DNA of 64,000 nucleotides from Rhizobium sp. BK650 (GCF_014195325.1 NZ_JACIBK010000002.1:620001-684000); one strand, 5' to 3'; positions 11,525-21,339 are shown, counted from the first letter of the stretch. Translations and numbers: made by a program. The notes: generated by a model from the letters alone, not told the origin.

Positions 11525-13369
11525 ATGCCGCTCTTCTTCTCAACGTCCATCGTGCGTCAGATCGTTGCGATCACGCTGCTTCTGCTTGCGGTCAGCACCG
11601 CAGCGATCGTCGGCGTGACCTATTACAATCTCGGCAGCTATGTCATGGAAAGCGCGGTCTCCGATGCGAAGGATGCGAGCCGTTCGATGGCGGTTCTCTA
11701 TGGCGCAAGCGACGCTGATGTCCGCGTCGATGTGAAGAACAACGCGCTGTCCAGCGTCACCGAGGACAAGATCCCGGCCTTCGGCGACTATTCGCTTGTT
11801 GATCGTACGGCGCAGTCGATCGCCGGCGTCGCCACCATCTTCGAAAAGCAGGGAGGTGACTACGTCCGCGTCTCCACAAATGTGAAGAAGGAAAATGGCG
11901 ACCGTGCCATCGGCACGAAGCTCGCAGCCGATCATCCCGCCCAGCCTGTGCTTGCTCAGGGCAACGCCTATTACGGTCCGGCGGATCTCTTCGGCCGCAA
12001 GTTCATGACAGGTTATTTCCCGGTCAAGAATCCCTCCGGTGCCACGATTGGTATCCTCTTCATCGGCATACCTATGGAAGTTTACTATGAGCGCATGAAC
12101 CAACTGCAGACGCTGGTTCTCAGTGTCGGTGCAGTAGTGATGCTGCTCGTCGGCGTGCTCGCCTTCTATGCGATCCGCCGCTCCGTCAGGCCGATGCAGG
12201 CACTGACATCAAGCGTGCGCGCCATTTCGTCGGGAGATCTCGTCAGCGCCGTCCCCTGCGTCGAAAAGAAGAACGAATTCGGCGACATCGGCCGTGCGCT
12301 CGCTCTCTTTCGCGACAGCGCGATCGCCCGACAGGAACTGGAGACGCAGGCCGCCGAACAGCGCGCCCTGAACGATGCCGAGCGCAGCCGCAACGATGCG
12401 GAGAAGCGTACGCTCGACGGCCAGATCGACTTTGCCGTCAATCAGCTTGCCGCCGGTCTGGGACGCCTGTCCCAGGGCGACGTCTCGCAGACCATTGAAA
12501 CCCCCTTCGTCGGCCGGCTCGAACAGCTTCGCATGGACTTCAACACGTCGCTCGAGCGCCTTCAGGATACACTGACGCGCGTTCGGGCGAGCGCCGCTTC
12601 CATCCAGCGCAACAGCGGTTCGGTTTCCGCCTCTGCAGACGAGCTCTCCAGGCGCACGGAATCGCAGGCCGCAAGCCTCGAAGAAACGGCTGCAGCCGTC
12701 GAAGAGATCACCGTCACGGTCCGCTCGTCGGCCGAGCGCGCCCATGAGGCAAACAACGTCGTTGCCGCGACCAAACGGACGGCCGACAGTTCCGGCGCTG
12801 TCGTCAGCGACGCGGTCGCTGCCATGGGCCGCATTGAAGACGCCTCGCAGCGTATCGAACAAATCATCGTCGTCATCGACGACATCGCCTTCCAAACCAA
12901 CCTTCTGGCGCTGAATGCCGGTGTCGAGGCAGCGCGCGCCGGTGAAGCCGGCAAGGGCTTTGCTGTCGTCGCGCAGGAAGTGCGTGAGCTTGCCCAGCGC
13001 TCGGCCAATGCCGCCAAGGAGATCAAAGCGCTGATCGACCAGTCGACGCGCGAGGTGAATGCCGGTTCGGAACTGGTACAGAAGACCGGCAGCGTGCTCG
13101 CCTCGATCAGCCACGAGATCATCGCGATCAGTGGCCATGTCGAAACCATCGCCACGGCAAGCCGTGACCAGTCGGCGGCCCTTCAGGACGTCAACAGTTC
13201 CGTCAATGCAATGGACCAGATGACGCAGAAGAATGCCTCGATGGTTGCCGAAGCCACGCAGGCAAGCCGCCAGCTCGCGGAAGAGGCCAACGTGCTGATG
13301 GCGCTCATCGAGCAGTTCCGGCTTGCCGAAGGCGCGGCCGTTCATGGCCGCGTGAGGCAGGCGGCCTGA
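11525..13369 (+). CDS. Methyl-accepting chemotaxis protein with Cache-type sensor domain (614 aa)
   Basis: Chemoreceptor with TM1 at residues ~7-31 ([20 protein letters not shown]). The ~165-residue periplasmic domain is of single-Cache type ([20 protein letters not shown] ... [11 protein letters not shown]). TM2 is at ~197-218, then HAMP and the MA domain. The tip [20 protein letters not shown] is near residue 450. I start at ATG 11525 ([12 protein letters not shown]), which has AGGGG 6-10 nt upstream; the longer in-frame start at 11432 gives an unlikely polar leader. It lies 259 nt after the first MCP's stop with a terminator between, so it has its own promoter. Confidence 0.92.
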   Translation: MPLFFSTSIVRQIVAITLLLLAVSTAAIVGVTYYNLGSYVMESAVSDAKDASRSMAVLYGASDADVRVDVKNNALSSVTEDKIPAFGDYSLVDRTAQSIAGVATIFEKQGGDYVRVSTNVKKENGDRAIGTKLAADHPAQPVLAQGNAYYGPADLFGRKFMTGYFPVKNPSGATIGILFIGIPMEVYYERMNQLQTLVLSVGAVVMLLVGVLAFYAIRRSVRPMQALTSSVRAISSGDLVSAVPCVEKKNEFGDIGRALALFRDSAIARQELETQAAEQRALNDAERSRNDAEKRTLDGQIDFAVNQLAAGLGRLSQGDVSQTIETPFVGRLEQLRMDFNTSLERLQDTLTRVRASAASIQRNSGSVSASADELSRRTESQAASLEETAAAVEEITVTVRSSAERAHEANNVVAATKRTADSSGAVVSDAVAAMGRIEDASQRIEQIIVVIDDIAFQTNLLALNAGVEAARAGEAGKGFAVVAQEVRELAQRSANAAKEIKALIDQSTREVNAGSELVQKTGSVLASISHEIIAISGHVETIATASRDQSAALQDVNSSVNAMDQMTQKNASMVAEATQASRQLAEEANVLMALIEQFRLAEGAAVHGRVRQAA

Positions 13370-13584
13370 CATCCGCATTCGTCTTTGCCGGATCGCACCC
13401 TGGTGCGACCGGTGACCTCATCTGCCGGCTGCGTTAGCCATGCTGCAAGTCGGACCGGAAGGCTGCTTCCAGCACTGTCGTAAAAGGCTTGTTCTTCTTT
13501 TATCCGGTTGCGTCTCGTTCCCTCAAGCAATCTTGCCTGTTGCATATGGCCGATGATGTTGGCGATCAGGAAACTTTCAATCAT
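13342..13584 (-). CDS. Possible small protein (80 aa), unknown function
   Basis: Reverse-strand ORF starting [20 protein letters not shown] at 13584, with AAAGGA 8 nt upstream. The first ~50 residues have balanced helical composition. The last ~25 ([22 protein letters not shown]) look like shadow sequence and run 28 nt antisense into the MCP 3' end. Divergent from the LysR gene at 13674. It may be real with a regulator partner, or spurious. No family recognised. Confidence 0.4.
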   Translation of the reverse strand: MIESFLIANIIGHMQQARLLEGTRRNRIKEEQAFYDSAGSSLPVRLAAWLTQPADEVTGRTRVRSGKDECGCQAACLTRP

Positions 13585-13673
13585 TGTGATGTCCTTTCGT
13601 TTGTGGACATCAGTTGATCTACGCATCAAAATTGGCTTCTTAAACAGGCAAAATCCTATTATGTTTTTCACTC

Positions 13674-14543
13674 ATGAAAAACGGTAACTGGGATTCCTAT
13701 CATCTTTTTCTGCAGGTCACCCGCACCGGCGGCCTGACAGGCGCAAGCGCCGCGACTGCTTTGAGCCCAGCGACGATCGGCCGGCGAATGCTCGATCTCG
13801 AGCAGGAACTCGGCCGCACGCTCTTTCACCGCAGCCAGACAGGCTACCGGCTGACCCCAGATGGACAGACCCTCCTCGATCATCTGCAGGAGATGGAGGC
13901 GGCTGCCCGCAAGGTCGAAGCGTGGCGGCAATCATCTGAGGCAGGCGCCACAGTCAGGGTCGCAGCTGGCACGTGGATATCCTGGCTGCTGACGGAGAAT
14001 TTTTCTGCGATCCGGATGCCGGGAGACACGTTCGGCATCTCGCTGACAATCGGCGAGGCCCGCGCGAACCTGAATTACCGCGAAAGTGACATCGGCATCC
14101 GCGCATTCGAGCCGGAGGAGACCAATCTCGCCGCCCGCCTGCTCGGCGAAGTCGCCTATGCCGTCTATATCAGGCGCAACGCCAGCAAGGATGATGCCAG
14201 GTGGATTGCCGTCGGCGAAGAGGATGCGATCTCCGCCTACCTGCGTTGGCCATACCAGAATGCTCGATCCGCGATCGTCGCAACGGTCAATCGCCCGCGC
14301 TCTTTGCCCGATCTGGTTCGTGCGGGTGCGGGAAAGGCGGTGCTGCCCTGCTTCGTCGGCGATCTCGACCCGGAGCTGGATCGTTGCGGCGGTGAACTGG
14401 CCGAGCTGCGTCATCGCCAATGGATTGTCATGAATGCGGAGGATCGCCGTCGCCCGGAAATTCGAACTGTTGCCGACCGCATGACAAGACTTTTGAAAAG
14501 CTATACCGACCTGTTCGCAGGCAAGCGCGCCAGCCGTGGATAA
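13674..14543 (+). CDS. LysR-family transcriptional regulator
   Basis: A 289-residue DNA-binding protein. The N-terminal winged helix-turn-helix (HLFLQVTRTGGLTGASAATA ... ATIGRRMLDLEQELGRTLF) spans residues ~8-62, followed by a periplasmic-binding-protein-like effector domain. The TIGRRM recognition helix is the variant seen in the branch that includes many amino-acid-metabolism LysRs. It is divergent from the small ORF ending at 13342 and convergent with the LuxR gene. Targets cannot be told. Confidence 0.88.
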   Translation: MKNGNWDSYHLFLQVTRTGGLTGASAATALSPATIGRRMLDLEQELGRTLFHRSQTGYRLTPDGQTLLDHLQEMEAAARKVEAWRQSSEAGATVRVAAGTWISWLLTENFSAIRMPGDTFGISLTIGEARANLNYRESDIGIRAFEPEETNLAARLLGEVAYAVYIRRNASKDDARWIAVGEEDAISAYLRWPYQNARSAIVATVNRPRSLPDLVRAGAGKAVLPCFVGDLDPELDRCGGELAELRHRQWIVMNAEDRRRPEIRTVADRMTRLLKSYTDLFAGKRASRG

Positions 14544-14559
14544 TTCCTCTTGCAACGCT

Positions 14560-15660
14560 CTATGGCATCAACCGGCGCACGAGCCCCACCTGGCTGTTTA
14601 CGCCGAGTTTCGAATAGATGTTTTTCAGATGTGAGCGGGCGGTCTCGTAGCTGACATCGTTCGCCCGGGCGACTTCGCGCAGCGACAGGCCCGCTGCGAT
14701 GCCGGCTGCGACCCGCATTTCCGCTGCCGTCAGACGGTCGATGCGGGGCATGGCATCGTCGGGATCGGGGCACATCGGCAGCCTCGTCCGCTCGATGATC
14801 ATCGCCACCCTCGGTCCTTCCAGAAAGTCGGTGATGAAATCCGACTGCATCTTTATCAGCGTGCACTTGAAGCTGGCGTTCTTCATCCTGATCCGGGTGC
14901 TTGCCGGCGAAAGTGCCGGAACGCGGCGGCACAGCAGCGCAGAAAGGCGAGAGGCAAGCTCGTTGTCGTTGATCAAGATCCGTCCCGTCGTACTCACGCC
15001 AATCGCTTCGCCTTCCGCGATCATTTCCTCGGCTGCGCTGTTGATGGAGCGGATGGCCTGATCTTCGCCGATATAGACGATGCCGATGCCGATCGCATCG
15101 AAGAGTGCCAATCCGTTCTCGTCACGATGCGGATTGCTATGCTCGCGGCGAATGAAGTCGAAGGCGCGCCGCAGATGCGGCGCGAGATCGCTGAGGAGCT
15201 CGGCATTGCTGCGATTGAAATCCGGATCTGCGGAAAAAGTCAGTGTCGAGAGATTGAAGGAGCGTCCGTGCTCCCGCATGATCGTGACGCCGACGCTGCT
15301 CTCGCAGCCGATCCATCGGATGTAGTCGTTGTAGAACTCCGTCTTCAGAAGCTGCTCGCGTGGCAGCATCTGATCGGCGATCACCCCAAGGCCGATCGGC
15401 CGGATGGCGGCACGCGGCATCCACGGATTAATGGCCGCATAGTAGCGGTTATAGGCCTCGATCTCCGCGGTTTCGAGGCCCGAGGATAGCGAAAGCCCAC
15501 CAGTGCGCGCGACGGCATCATGAAAGAACAGCGTAGACTTGGCGTCGGGCATAGTCGCCGTTAACGCATCGAGAAACGCTTGCCACGACGTTTCGCCAAA
15601 GAGCGCGCCATAGATCAGATCAGTCAGAACTTCGAGCTTTGCATGCGGCGAACCGGGCAT
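14560..15660 (-). CDS. LuxR-family transcriptional regulator (orphan)
   Basis: A 366-residue protein with a C-terminal LuxR/GerE helix-turn-helix at residues ~308-366 (LTAAEMRVAAGIAAGLSLREVARAND...YSKLGVNSQ). The long N-terminal part may be PAS/GAF-like but shows no autoinducer-domain signature. It has no phospho-acceptor receiver domain and no luxI neighbour. Stands alone, tail-to-tail with the LysR gene. Confidence 0.85.
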   Translation of the reverse strand: MPGSPHAKLEVLTDLIYGALFGETSWQAFLDALTATMPDAKSTLFFHDAVARTGGLSLSSGLETAEIEAYNRYYAAINPWMPRAAIRPIGLGVIADQMLPREQLLKTEFYNDYIRWIGCESSVGVTIMREHGRSFNLSTLTFSADPDFNRSNAELLSDLAPHLRRAFDFIRREHSNPHRDENGLALFDAIGIGIVYIGEDQAIRSINSAAEEMIAEGEAIGVSTTGRILINDNELASRLSALLCRRVPALSPASTRIRMKNASFKCTLIKMQSDFITDFLEGPRVAMIIERTRLPMCPDPDDAMPRIDRLTAAEMRVAAGIAAGLSLREVARANDVSYETARSHLKNIYSKLGVNSQVGLVRRLMP

Positions 15661-15731
15661 ATACAGTTCCGTTCGAAGACATGCTCATTATGCCGTGACT
15701 TTATTGGGGTGACAATTGCGTCAAATTGCGT

Positions 15732-15759
15732 AGGTCCGGCGGACTGTGCCGCCGGACCT
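15732..15759. terminator. Strong hairpin after the aceA operon
   Basis: An 11-bp perfect stem (AGGTCCGGCGG / CCGCCGGACCT, 6-nt loop), 7 nt downstream of the reverse-strand small gene. There is no clear T run on that strand, so it may act as a 3'-end stabiliser or weak terminator. Confidence 0.6.
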
Positions 15760-15765
15760 TTGGTA

Positions 15766-16002
15766 TCAATTCTTGTTTGCGACGACGACGGGTATCAGCA
15801 GATCCCCCCAGTTTCCGTCGCCGCCGTGATGCCGGGCAGAGCGCACCAGCTCGACCGAAACACCGGCCTCGACGGCCGTCATCACCGATTGGTTCAGCCT
15901 GTGAAGGTCATTGGCGAGCATGCGGATCACCGTCTGCTGATTGTCGGTCATGCTGCTTGCCTGTTCTTCCGTCCGTTCGCGGACGCGTGCAATGGATGCC
16001 AT
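15766..16002 (-). CDS. Small protein downstream of isocitrate lyase (78 aa), unknown function
   Basis: Reads MASIARVRERTEEQASSM... with a good ribosome site (GAGGAAAGGA, ~4 nt spacing), 13 nt after the aceA stop, so translation and cotranscription with aceA are likely. The composition is soluble and helical, with a central QTVIRMLANDLHRLNQSV segment and a Gly/His-rich stretch. No known domain. The tight linkage suggests a role tied to the glyoxylate shunt, but that is only context. Confidence 0.75.
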   Translation of the reverse strand: MASIARVRERTEEQASSMTDNQQTVIRMLANDLHRLNQSVMTAVEAGVSVELVRSARHHGGDGNWGDLLIPVVVANKN

Positions 16003-16015
16003 GTCCTTTCCTCCT

Positions 16016-17305
16016 CTATTCGGCAGCCGGTTTGAACTGCGCGTGTTCGGTTGATTCCCCCATGGCCGTCGTCGAGGCCCGGCCGCCTGATATCGCCAGT
16101 GATACGGCATCGAAATAGCCGGTGCCGACCTCACGCTGATGTTTGGTAGCGGTATAGCCGCGTGGCTCCGCCGCAAATTCCGCCTGCTGCAGTTCGCAAT
16201 AGGCTTCCATCTGCCGCTCGCGATAGGCGCTGGCCAGTTCATACATGCCGTAGTTCAGCTGGTGGAACCCGGCGAGGGTGATGAACTGGAACTTGTAGCC
16301 CATGGCGCCAAGTTCGCGCTGGAACTTGGCGATCGTCGCATCGTCGAGGTTTTTCTTCCAGTTGAAGGAAGGCGAGCAATTATAGGCAAGCAGCTTGCCG
16401 GGATGCACCTTATGGACGCCTTCGGCAAAGCGACGCGCCTGCTCCAAATCCGGCTTCGACGTTTCGCACCAGATGAGGTCGCAATGCGATGCGTAGGCGA
16501 CGGCACGCGCAATGCAGGGTTCCAGCCCGTTGCGCACCTGATAGAAACCCTCGACCGTGCGTCCTGCGTCATAATCGACGAAAGGCTGGTCGCGCTCGTC
16601 GATGTCGGAGGTCAGAAGCTTAGCCGCTTCAGCATCGGTGCGAGCGATGACGAGCGTCGGCACGCCCATGACATCGGCCGCAAGCCGCGCCGCGTCGAGG
16701 TTGCGGATATGAGCGGCGGTCGGGATCAGCACCTTGCCGCCGAGATGGCCGCATTTCTTTTCTGACGCAAGCTGATCCTCGAAATGAACGCCGGCTGCTC
16801 CCGCCTCGATATAGGCTTTCATGATCTCGAAGGCGTTCAGCGGCCCGCCAAACCCGGCTTCGGCATCGGCTACGATAGGCGCAAACCAGGTTTCGACCGA
16901 AAACCCCTTGCCTTCGGATGTCTCGATCTGATCGGCGCGCTGAAGCGTACGGTTGATGCGTTTGGCGAGCTCCGGTCCGGCATTGGCGGGATAGAGCGAT
17001 TGATCCGGATACATTGATGACGCGGTATTGGCATCGGCGGCGACCTGCCAGCCGGAAAGATAGATCGCCTTCAGCCCGGCACGCACCATCTGCATAGCCT
17101 GGTTGCCGGAGAGCGCTCCGAGCGCGTTGATGAAATTCTCCTCATGCAGAAGCTGCCATAGACGCTGAGCCCCCATCTCGGCCAGCGTATACTGGAGTGT
17201 CACGGATCCCCGCAGACGCTCGACATCGTCGACCGTATAGGGCCGTTCGATGCCATCGAAGCGTCGGTCAGGTGCATTGCGGATGAGTTTGTAAAATTCT
17301 GTCAT
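16016..17305 (-). CDS. aceA: Isocitrate lyase
   Basis: Cleaves isocitrate to glyoxylate and succinate, the first step of the glyoxylate shunt for growth on acetate or fatty acids. The 429-residue product has the catalytic signature KKCGH (Cys185) within [16 protein letters not shown], plus [10 protein letters not shown] and [11 protein letters not shown] start at [18 protein letters not shown] (17305), with GAGGAG 8 nt upstream; 17329 adds an unlikely MAIERRLA leader. Heads an operon with a 78-aa gene. The divergent XRE regulator and TGTAAA repeats between them suggest local control. Confidence 0.97.
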   Translation of the reverse strand: MTEFYKLIRNAPDRRFDGIERPYTVDDVERLRGSVTLQYTLAEMGAQRLWQLLHEENFINALGALSGNQAMQMVRAGLKAIYLSGWQVAADANTASSMYPDQSLYPANAGPELAKRINRTLQRADQIETSEGKGFSVETWFAPIVADAEAGFGGPLNAFEIMKAYIEAGAAGVHFEDQLASEKKCGHLGGKVLIPTAAHIRNLDAARLAADVMGVPTLVIARTDAEAAKLLTSDIDERDQPFVDYDAGRTVEGFYQVRNGLEPCIARAVAYASHCDLIWCETSKPDLEQARRFAEGVHKVHPGKLLAYNCSPSFNWKKNLDDATIAKFQRELGAMGYKFQFITLAGFHQLNYGMYELASAYRERQMEAYCELQQAEFAAEPRGYTATKHQREVGTGYFDAVSLAISGGRASTTAMGESTEHAQFKPAAE

Positions 17306-17351
17306 TGCCAATCTCCTCTCAATTGCCAACGCCTCAAGCGCTGATGACAGG

Positions 17352-17478
17352 ATTTACAAGATTGGCCAAATTATCCAGAAAAACCTTTGATTTCAGGCGA
17401 AGAAAGAGGTTAGGATGAAGAGGATTTACGAGACAATCAGTAATTTTGTAAAAGACTGTAAATTCTGGCATGTAAAGG
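17352..17478. promoter_or_regulatory. aceA / XRE regulator intergenic region with TGTAAA repeats
   Basis: The 180-bp divergent region has three forward TGTAAA copies (17447-17452, 17457-17462, 17471-17476), spaced about 10 and 14 bp apart, just before the regulator start. Reverse copies TTTACA and TTTACG lie at 17353 and 17425. The ~10-bp phasing on the regulator side suggests cooperative binding. ScfR/RamB-type regulators bind short A/T-rich repeats near their own and glyoxylate genes. The binding protein here is inferred. Confidence 0.6.
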
Positions 17479-17485
17479 ATGTGAC

Positions 17486-18880
17486 GTGGCGGAACGGAAG
17501 ATATTCGCAGGACCGAAAGTCAGGCGCATCCGCAATGCGCTGGCATTGACTCAGACCGCCATGGCCGAGGCGCTGGAAATCTCCCCGTCCTACCTGAATC
17601 TGATCGAGCGCAACCAGCGCCCGTTGACGGTGCAGCTGCTGCTCAAGCTCTCCTCTGTCTATCGCATCGATCTTGAGGAATTGCAGGGCGAAGCCGCCGG
17701 CAGCCTCGGGCAGTTGAAGGAGGTGTTTGCCGATCCGTTGCTGTCGGGTGAACTGCCGGGTGATCAGGAGCTTGTCGAAGTGGCCGATGCCGCGCCCAAT
17801 GCGGCTGGCGGAATGATCAAGCTCTACCGCGCCTATCGCGAGCAGGCCGCCCGGCTTTCCGACCTGACGGCCTTGATGGCGGGCGAAGGTCCTGCGCCTG
17901 TCGCCCCCGGCCGCCTGCCCCTGGATGAAGTCAGGGAAGTGCTGGAGCGCCGTCCTGCCTATTTTGGTGAGATAGACGTGGCAGCGGAAAGCTTCGTCAA
18001 CGGACTTGCCGTTGGCTTGGGTCTGAAGGATTGGCTGAAGACCGAACGGGGCATCAGCGTCAGGATCTTGCCTGTTCATGTCATGCCGGACCTGCGCCGG
18101 CGCTTCGACCGTCACTCGATGCGTCTTTTCTTGTCCGAGCGTCTATCGGGGGCCGATCAAGCGCAGGAAATAGCCATCGAAGTGGCAAGACTTGCGCTGC
18201 GGTCGCAGATCGAAGCCGCGCTTGACGAATTGCCGCTATCCTCCGACGAGGCGCGTCGCATTGCCCGCTTCGAGCTCACGCGCAGTGCCGCTCTCGCGTT
18301 GCTGATGCCTTATGGAGCCTTGCTCCTTGCGGCACAGAATACCCGATACGACATCGATCTCATCCGCGCCCGTTTCGCTGTCTCCTTCGGCCAGGCCGCG
18401 TCACGCCTCGCCATGCTGCAGCGTCCCGGATCTTCGGGTATTCCCTTCTTCCTGATCGAAAGCGATGCTGCGGGTCATGTCATCCGCAGGACAGGCGCCC
18501 AGGGTTTTCCGCAGGCCCGCTTTGGCGGCAACTGTCCGAAGCTCAATGTCCACACCGCCTTTCTTGAGCCGGGCAGGGTGTTGGTCCAGACGGTCGCCAT
18601 GCCTGACGGTTCGACTTTCCTGACGATTGCGCGCACGCTCGAAGGACCGGTTGTTGAATTTGGCGAACGGGCGCGGCGCACGGCCCTCCTGATCGGCTGC
18701 GATGCCGCCCTGCGCGACAGTCTGGTCTATGGCAGAAGCGATGTTCTGCCGGTTGCGGTCGGCCCTGCCTGCCGTCTCTGTGAACGGCGTGGGTGCCTTT
18801 CACGGGCCGAGCCGCCGCTGACGCGTCCACTCGCCCTGGACGAGACCTCTGCCGGCCTCGGAAGCTTCGATTTTCAGTGA
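17486..18880 (+). CDS. XRE-family regulator with IrrE-like and DUF2083 domains (RamB/ScfR type)
   Basis: A 464-residue regulator. An N-terminal XRE helix-turn-helix (residues ~8-66, LTQTAMAEALEISPSYLNLI) is followed by an IrrE/M78-like middle domain. There the usual zinc HExxH is replaced by EIAIEVARLAL, so it is probably not a protease. The C-terminal DUF2083 domain ends in a CxxCxxxxC cluster (CRLCERRGC) that could bind metal. GTG start with AAAGGA upstream; the overlapping ATG at 17479 hits TGA at once. Divergent from aceA, which it probably controls in response to acyl-CoA-type signals, by analogy with RamB/ScfR. Confidence 0.88.
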   Translation: MAERKIFAGPKVRRIRNALALTQTAMAEALEISPSYLNLIERNQRPLTVQLLLKLSSVYRIDLEELQGEAAGSLGQLKEVFADPLLSGELPGDQELVEVADAAPNAAGGMIKLYRAYREQAARLSDLTALMAGEGPAPVAPGRLPLDEVREVLERRPAYFGEIDVAAESFVNGLAVGLGLKDWLKTERGISVRILPVHVMPDLRRRFDRHSMRLFLSERLSGADQAQEIAIEVARLALRSQIEAALDELPLSSDEARRIARFELTRSAALALLMPYGALLLAAQNTRYDIDLIRARFAVSFGQAASRLAMLQRPGSSGIPFFLIESDAAGHVIRRTGAQGFPQARFGGNCPKLNVHTAFLEPGRVLVQTVAMPDGSTFLTIARTLEGPVVEFGERARRTALLIGCDAALRDSLVYGRSDVLPVAVGPACRLCERRGCLSRAEPPLTRPLALDETSAGLGSFDFQ

Positions 18881-19007
18881 TGCGAAATCATTGACGCCAC
18901 AGGATTTTGCGCTTGTAGGCTTTAAAATTCCTTTCTAGTCTGCAGCCAAACCAGAGGGAATAAGAGGTGTCCGGGGGCGCGATACCTTTAAAAAAACAGG
19001 AGATATC

Positions 19008-20105
19008 ATGAGGTCAAGAATCCCCAACCTGACGGCAGTTGCCGTTGCCGCTCTCCTTGCCGGCGCTCCGGCTTTCGCCCAGGAGCGTGTGGTCAACGTC
19101 TACAACTGGTCCGATTATATCGACAGCTCGATCCTTGAAGACTTCACCGAGGAAACCGGCATCAAGGTCGTCTACGACACCTTCGATTCCAACGAGACGC
19201 TGGAAACCAAGCTCCTGGCCGGTGGCACCGGTTATGATGTCGTCGTTCCGACCGTGTCCTTCATGCAGCGCCAGATCGCGGCCGGCGTTTACCAGAAGCT
19301 CGATAAGTCTAAATTGCCGAACCTGTCGAACATGTGGGACGTCGTGATGAAAGGCGTCGCCACCTTCGATCCGGGTAACGAATATTCCGTCGACTACATG
19401 TGGGGCACGACCGGGATCGGCTATAACGTCGATAAGGTGAAGGCTGCACTCGGCACGGACGAAAAGCCGAACTGGGATGCGCTTTTCGATCCGGCCAAGG
19501 CCGCAAAGCTCAAGGATTGCGGCATCTATATGCTGGATTCGCCGACAGACGTCATTCCGTCCGTTCTTGCCTATCTCGGCCTGGATCCGAACAGCAAGAA
19601 GCCGGAGGACTTGAACAAGGCGCAGGACGTCCTGCTTGCCGTTCGTCCCTTCGTTCGCAAGTTCCACTCCTCTGAATATATCAGCGCGCTCGCTAACGGC
19701 GATATTTGCATTGCGCTCGGCTTTTCGGGCGACGTCTTTCAGGCCCGAGATCGCGCAGCCGAGGCAAAGGCCGGCGTGAATGTCGACTATTCGGTCCCGA
19801 GCCAAGGTGCGCAGATTTTCTTCGATGTCTTCGGCATCCCAAAGGATGCGCCGCATGTCGAAGAGGCGCATGAATTCATCAATTACATGATGAAGCCTGA
19901 AGTCGCCGCTAAGGCATCCAACTTCGTCTTCTACGCAAACGGCAACAAGGCTTCGCAGCAGTTCCTCGACAAGGAGGTGATCGACGATACGGCGATCTAT
20001 CCGACGCCGGAGATCATGGCCAAGCTCTTCACGGTGCCGCCACTCGATCCGAAAACGCAGCGCCTGGTGACACGAATCTGGACCAAGGTCGTCACCGGCC
20101 AGTAA
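19008..20105 (+). CDS. potF: Putrescine/polyamine ABC transporter, periplasmic binding protein
   Basis: Captures polyamine in the periplasm. The 365-residue product has a signal peptide at residues 1-24 (cut after APAFA), then VNVYNWSDYIDSSILEDFTE and DVVVPTVSFMQRQI, typical of the PotD/PotF family. A ribosome site, CAGGAG, lies 7 nt before the ATG. First of four collinear genes (potFGHI). An intercistronic hairpin after it probably keeps its message more abundant than the transporter genes. Putrescine rather than spermidine is suggested by PotF-like length and the PuuA/B pair nearby. Confidence 0.9.
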   Translation: MRSRIPNLTAVAVAALLAGAPAFAQERVVNVYNWSDYIDSSILEDFTEETGIKVVYDTFDSNETLETKLLAGGTGYDVVVPTVSFMQRQIAAGVYQKLDKSKLPNLSNMWDVVMKGVATFDPGNEYSVDYMWGTTGIGYNVDKVKAALGTDEKPNWDALFDPAKAAKLKDCGIYMLDSPTDVIPSVLAYLGLDPNSKKPEDLNKAQDVLLAVRPFVRKFHSSEYISALANGDICIALGFSGDVFQARDRAAEAKAGVNVDYSVPSQGAQIFFDVFGIPKDAPHVEEAHEFINYMMKPEVAAKASNFVFYANGNKASQQFLDKEVIDDTAIYPTPEIMAKLFTVPPLDPKTQRLVTRIWTKVVTGQ

Positions 20106-20115
20106 TCGAGATTTC

Positions 20116-20139
20116 GGCCCGGACGGAAACGTCCGGGCC
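20116..20139 (+). terminator. Intercistronic hairpin between potF and potG
   Basis: Stem GGCCCGGAC / GTCCGGGCC (9 bp, 6-nt loop) followed by TTTCC, 10 nt after the potF stop. It is likely a partial terminator or RNA-stability hairpin that sets binding protein above transporter subunits. Confidence 0.75.
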
Positions 20140-20196
20140 TTTCCATTCCCGGCCCGGCTGGAGGCCGACTAAAACCTTGTATTTTCGGGGAATAAT

Positions 20197-21339
20197 ATGA
20201 AGTCTCTTGGCAATATTCGCCGCGCATTCGCCCCCTGGTCCGATCCGTCCGCAAAACCGTTCATTGTCTTCAAAAATGTCACCAAACGCTTCGGCGATTT
20301 TACCGCCGTCAACGATCTATCGCTGAATATCTATCACCGCGAGTTCTTCGCGCTGCTCGGCGCATCCGGCTGCGGCAAGTCCACGCTGCTGCGCATGCTG
20401 GCCGGTTTCGAGCAGCCGACATCGGGCGAGATCATTCTCGATGGCACCGATCTTTCGGGGACGCCGCCCTACAAACGGCCGGTCAATATGATGTTCCAGT
20501 CTTACGCTCTTTTCCCGCACATGACGGTCGAGAAGAACATTGCCTTCGGCCTCAAGCAGGACGGCATGCCGAAGGACGAAATGGCCGAGCGTGTCTCGCA
20601 GATGCTGAAGCTCGTGAAGCTCGAGCAATTCGCTTCCCGCAAGCCCAACCAGCTTTCCGGCGGCCAGCGCCAGCGCGTCGCACTCGCCCGCTCTCTCGCC
20701 AAGCGCCCGAAGGTTCTCCTGCTCGATGAGCCGCTGGGCGCGCTCGACAAGAAGCTGCGCGAGGAAACCCAGTTCGAGCTGATGGACCTGCAGCAGAGCC
20801 TCGGCTTGACCTTCGTCGTCGTCACCCACGACCAGGAAGAAGCCATGACAATGGCCGACCGCATTGCCGTCATGAGCCATGGCAAGGTGGTGCAGGTCGC
20901 CACGCCGGCCGAAATCTACGAAGCACCGAACTGCCGCTTCGTTGCTGATTTCATCGGCGACGTGAACATATTCGACGGCAAGGTGACAACGGCCGCAAAC
21001 GGTGCTGTCGAGATTGCCGTCGATAGCGGCTTCACAGTCCGCACGGCCTCGACCGATGCGCCGGCCATCGGTGCCGCGCTCGGTTTTGCCATCCGTCCGG
21101 AAAAGCTCCGCGTCACGCGCACAGCACCCGCCAATGCCTCGATCAACGCCGCCAAGGGCGAACTTTGGGACATCGGCTATCTCGGCGACATGACGGTCTT
21201 CCACGTCAGATTGTCGAACGGCAATGTCGTCAAGGCCTCCTCTCTCAACGCGCAGCGCTCCGTCGATGACCCCTTCACCTACGACCAGGAAGTCTGGGTT
21301 TCCTTCGATGAGAACGGCGGCGTGCTGCTGAAGGATTGA
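20197..21339 (+). CDS. potG: Polyamine ABC transporter ATPase
   Basis: Powers polyamine import at the inner face of the membrane. The 380-residue product has Walker A GASGCGKST (~residue 55), Q-loop, signature LSGGQRQRVALARSLA, Walker B VLLLDEPLGALD, and a C-terminal TOBE_2 regulatory domain from ~residue 290 (AIRPEKLRVT). The N-terminal ~25 residues before the ATPase core are typical of PotG. Four nucleotides separate its stop from potH. Confidence 0.93.
   Translation: MKSLGNIRRAFAPWSDPSAKPFIVFKNVTKRFGDFTAVNDLSLNIYHREFFALLGASGCGKSTLLRMLAGFEQPTSGEIILDGTDLSGTPPYKRPVNMMFQSYALFPHMTVEKNIAFGLKQDGMPKDEMAERVSQMLKLVKLEQFASRKPNQLSGGQRQRVALARSLAKRPKVLLLDEPLGALDKKLREETQFELMDLQQSLGLTFVVVTHDQEEAMTMADRIAVMSHGKVVQVATPAEIYEAPNCRFVADFIGDVNIFDGKVTTAANGAVEIAVDSGFTVRTASTDAPAIGAALGFAIRPEKLRVTRTAPANASINAAKGELWDIGYLGDMTVFHVRLSNGNVVKASSLNAQRSVDDPFTYDQEVWVSFDENGGVLLKD

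Noticed and set aside
15732..15759. Hairpin as a bidirectional terminator for luxR and the aceA operon
   Set aside because: The luxR gene reads away from it, and there is no T tract on either strand.
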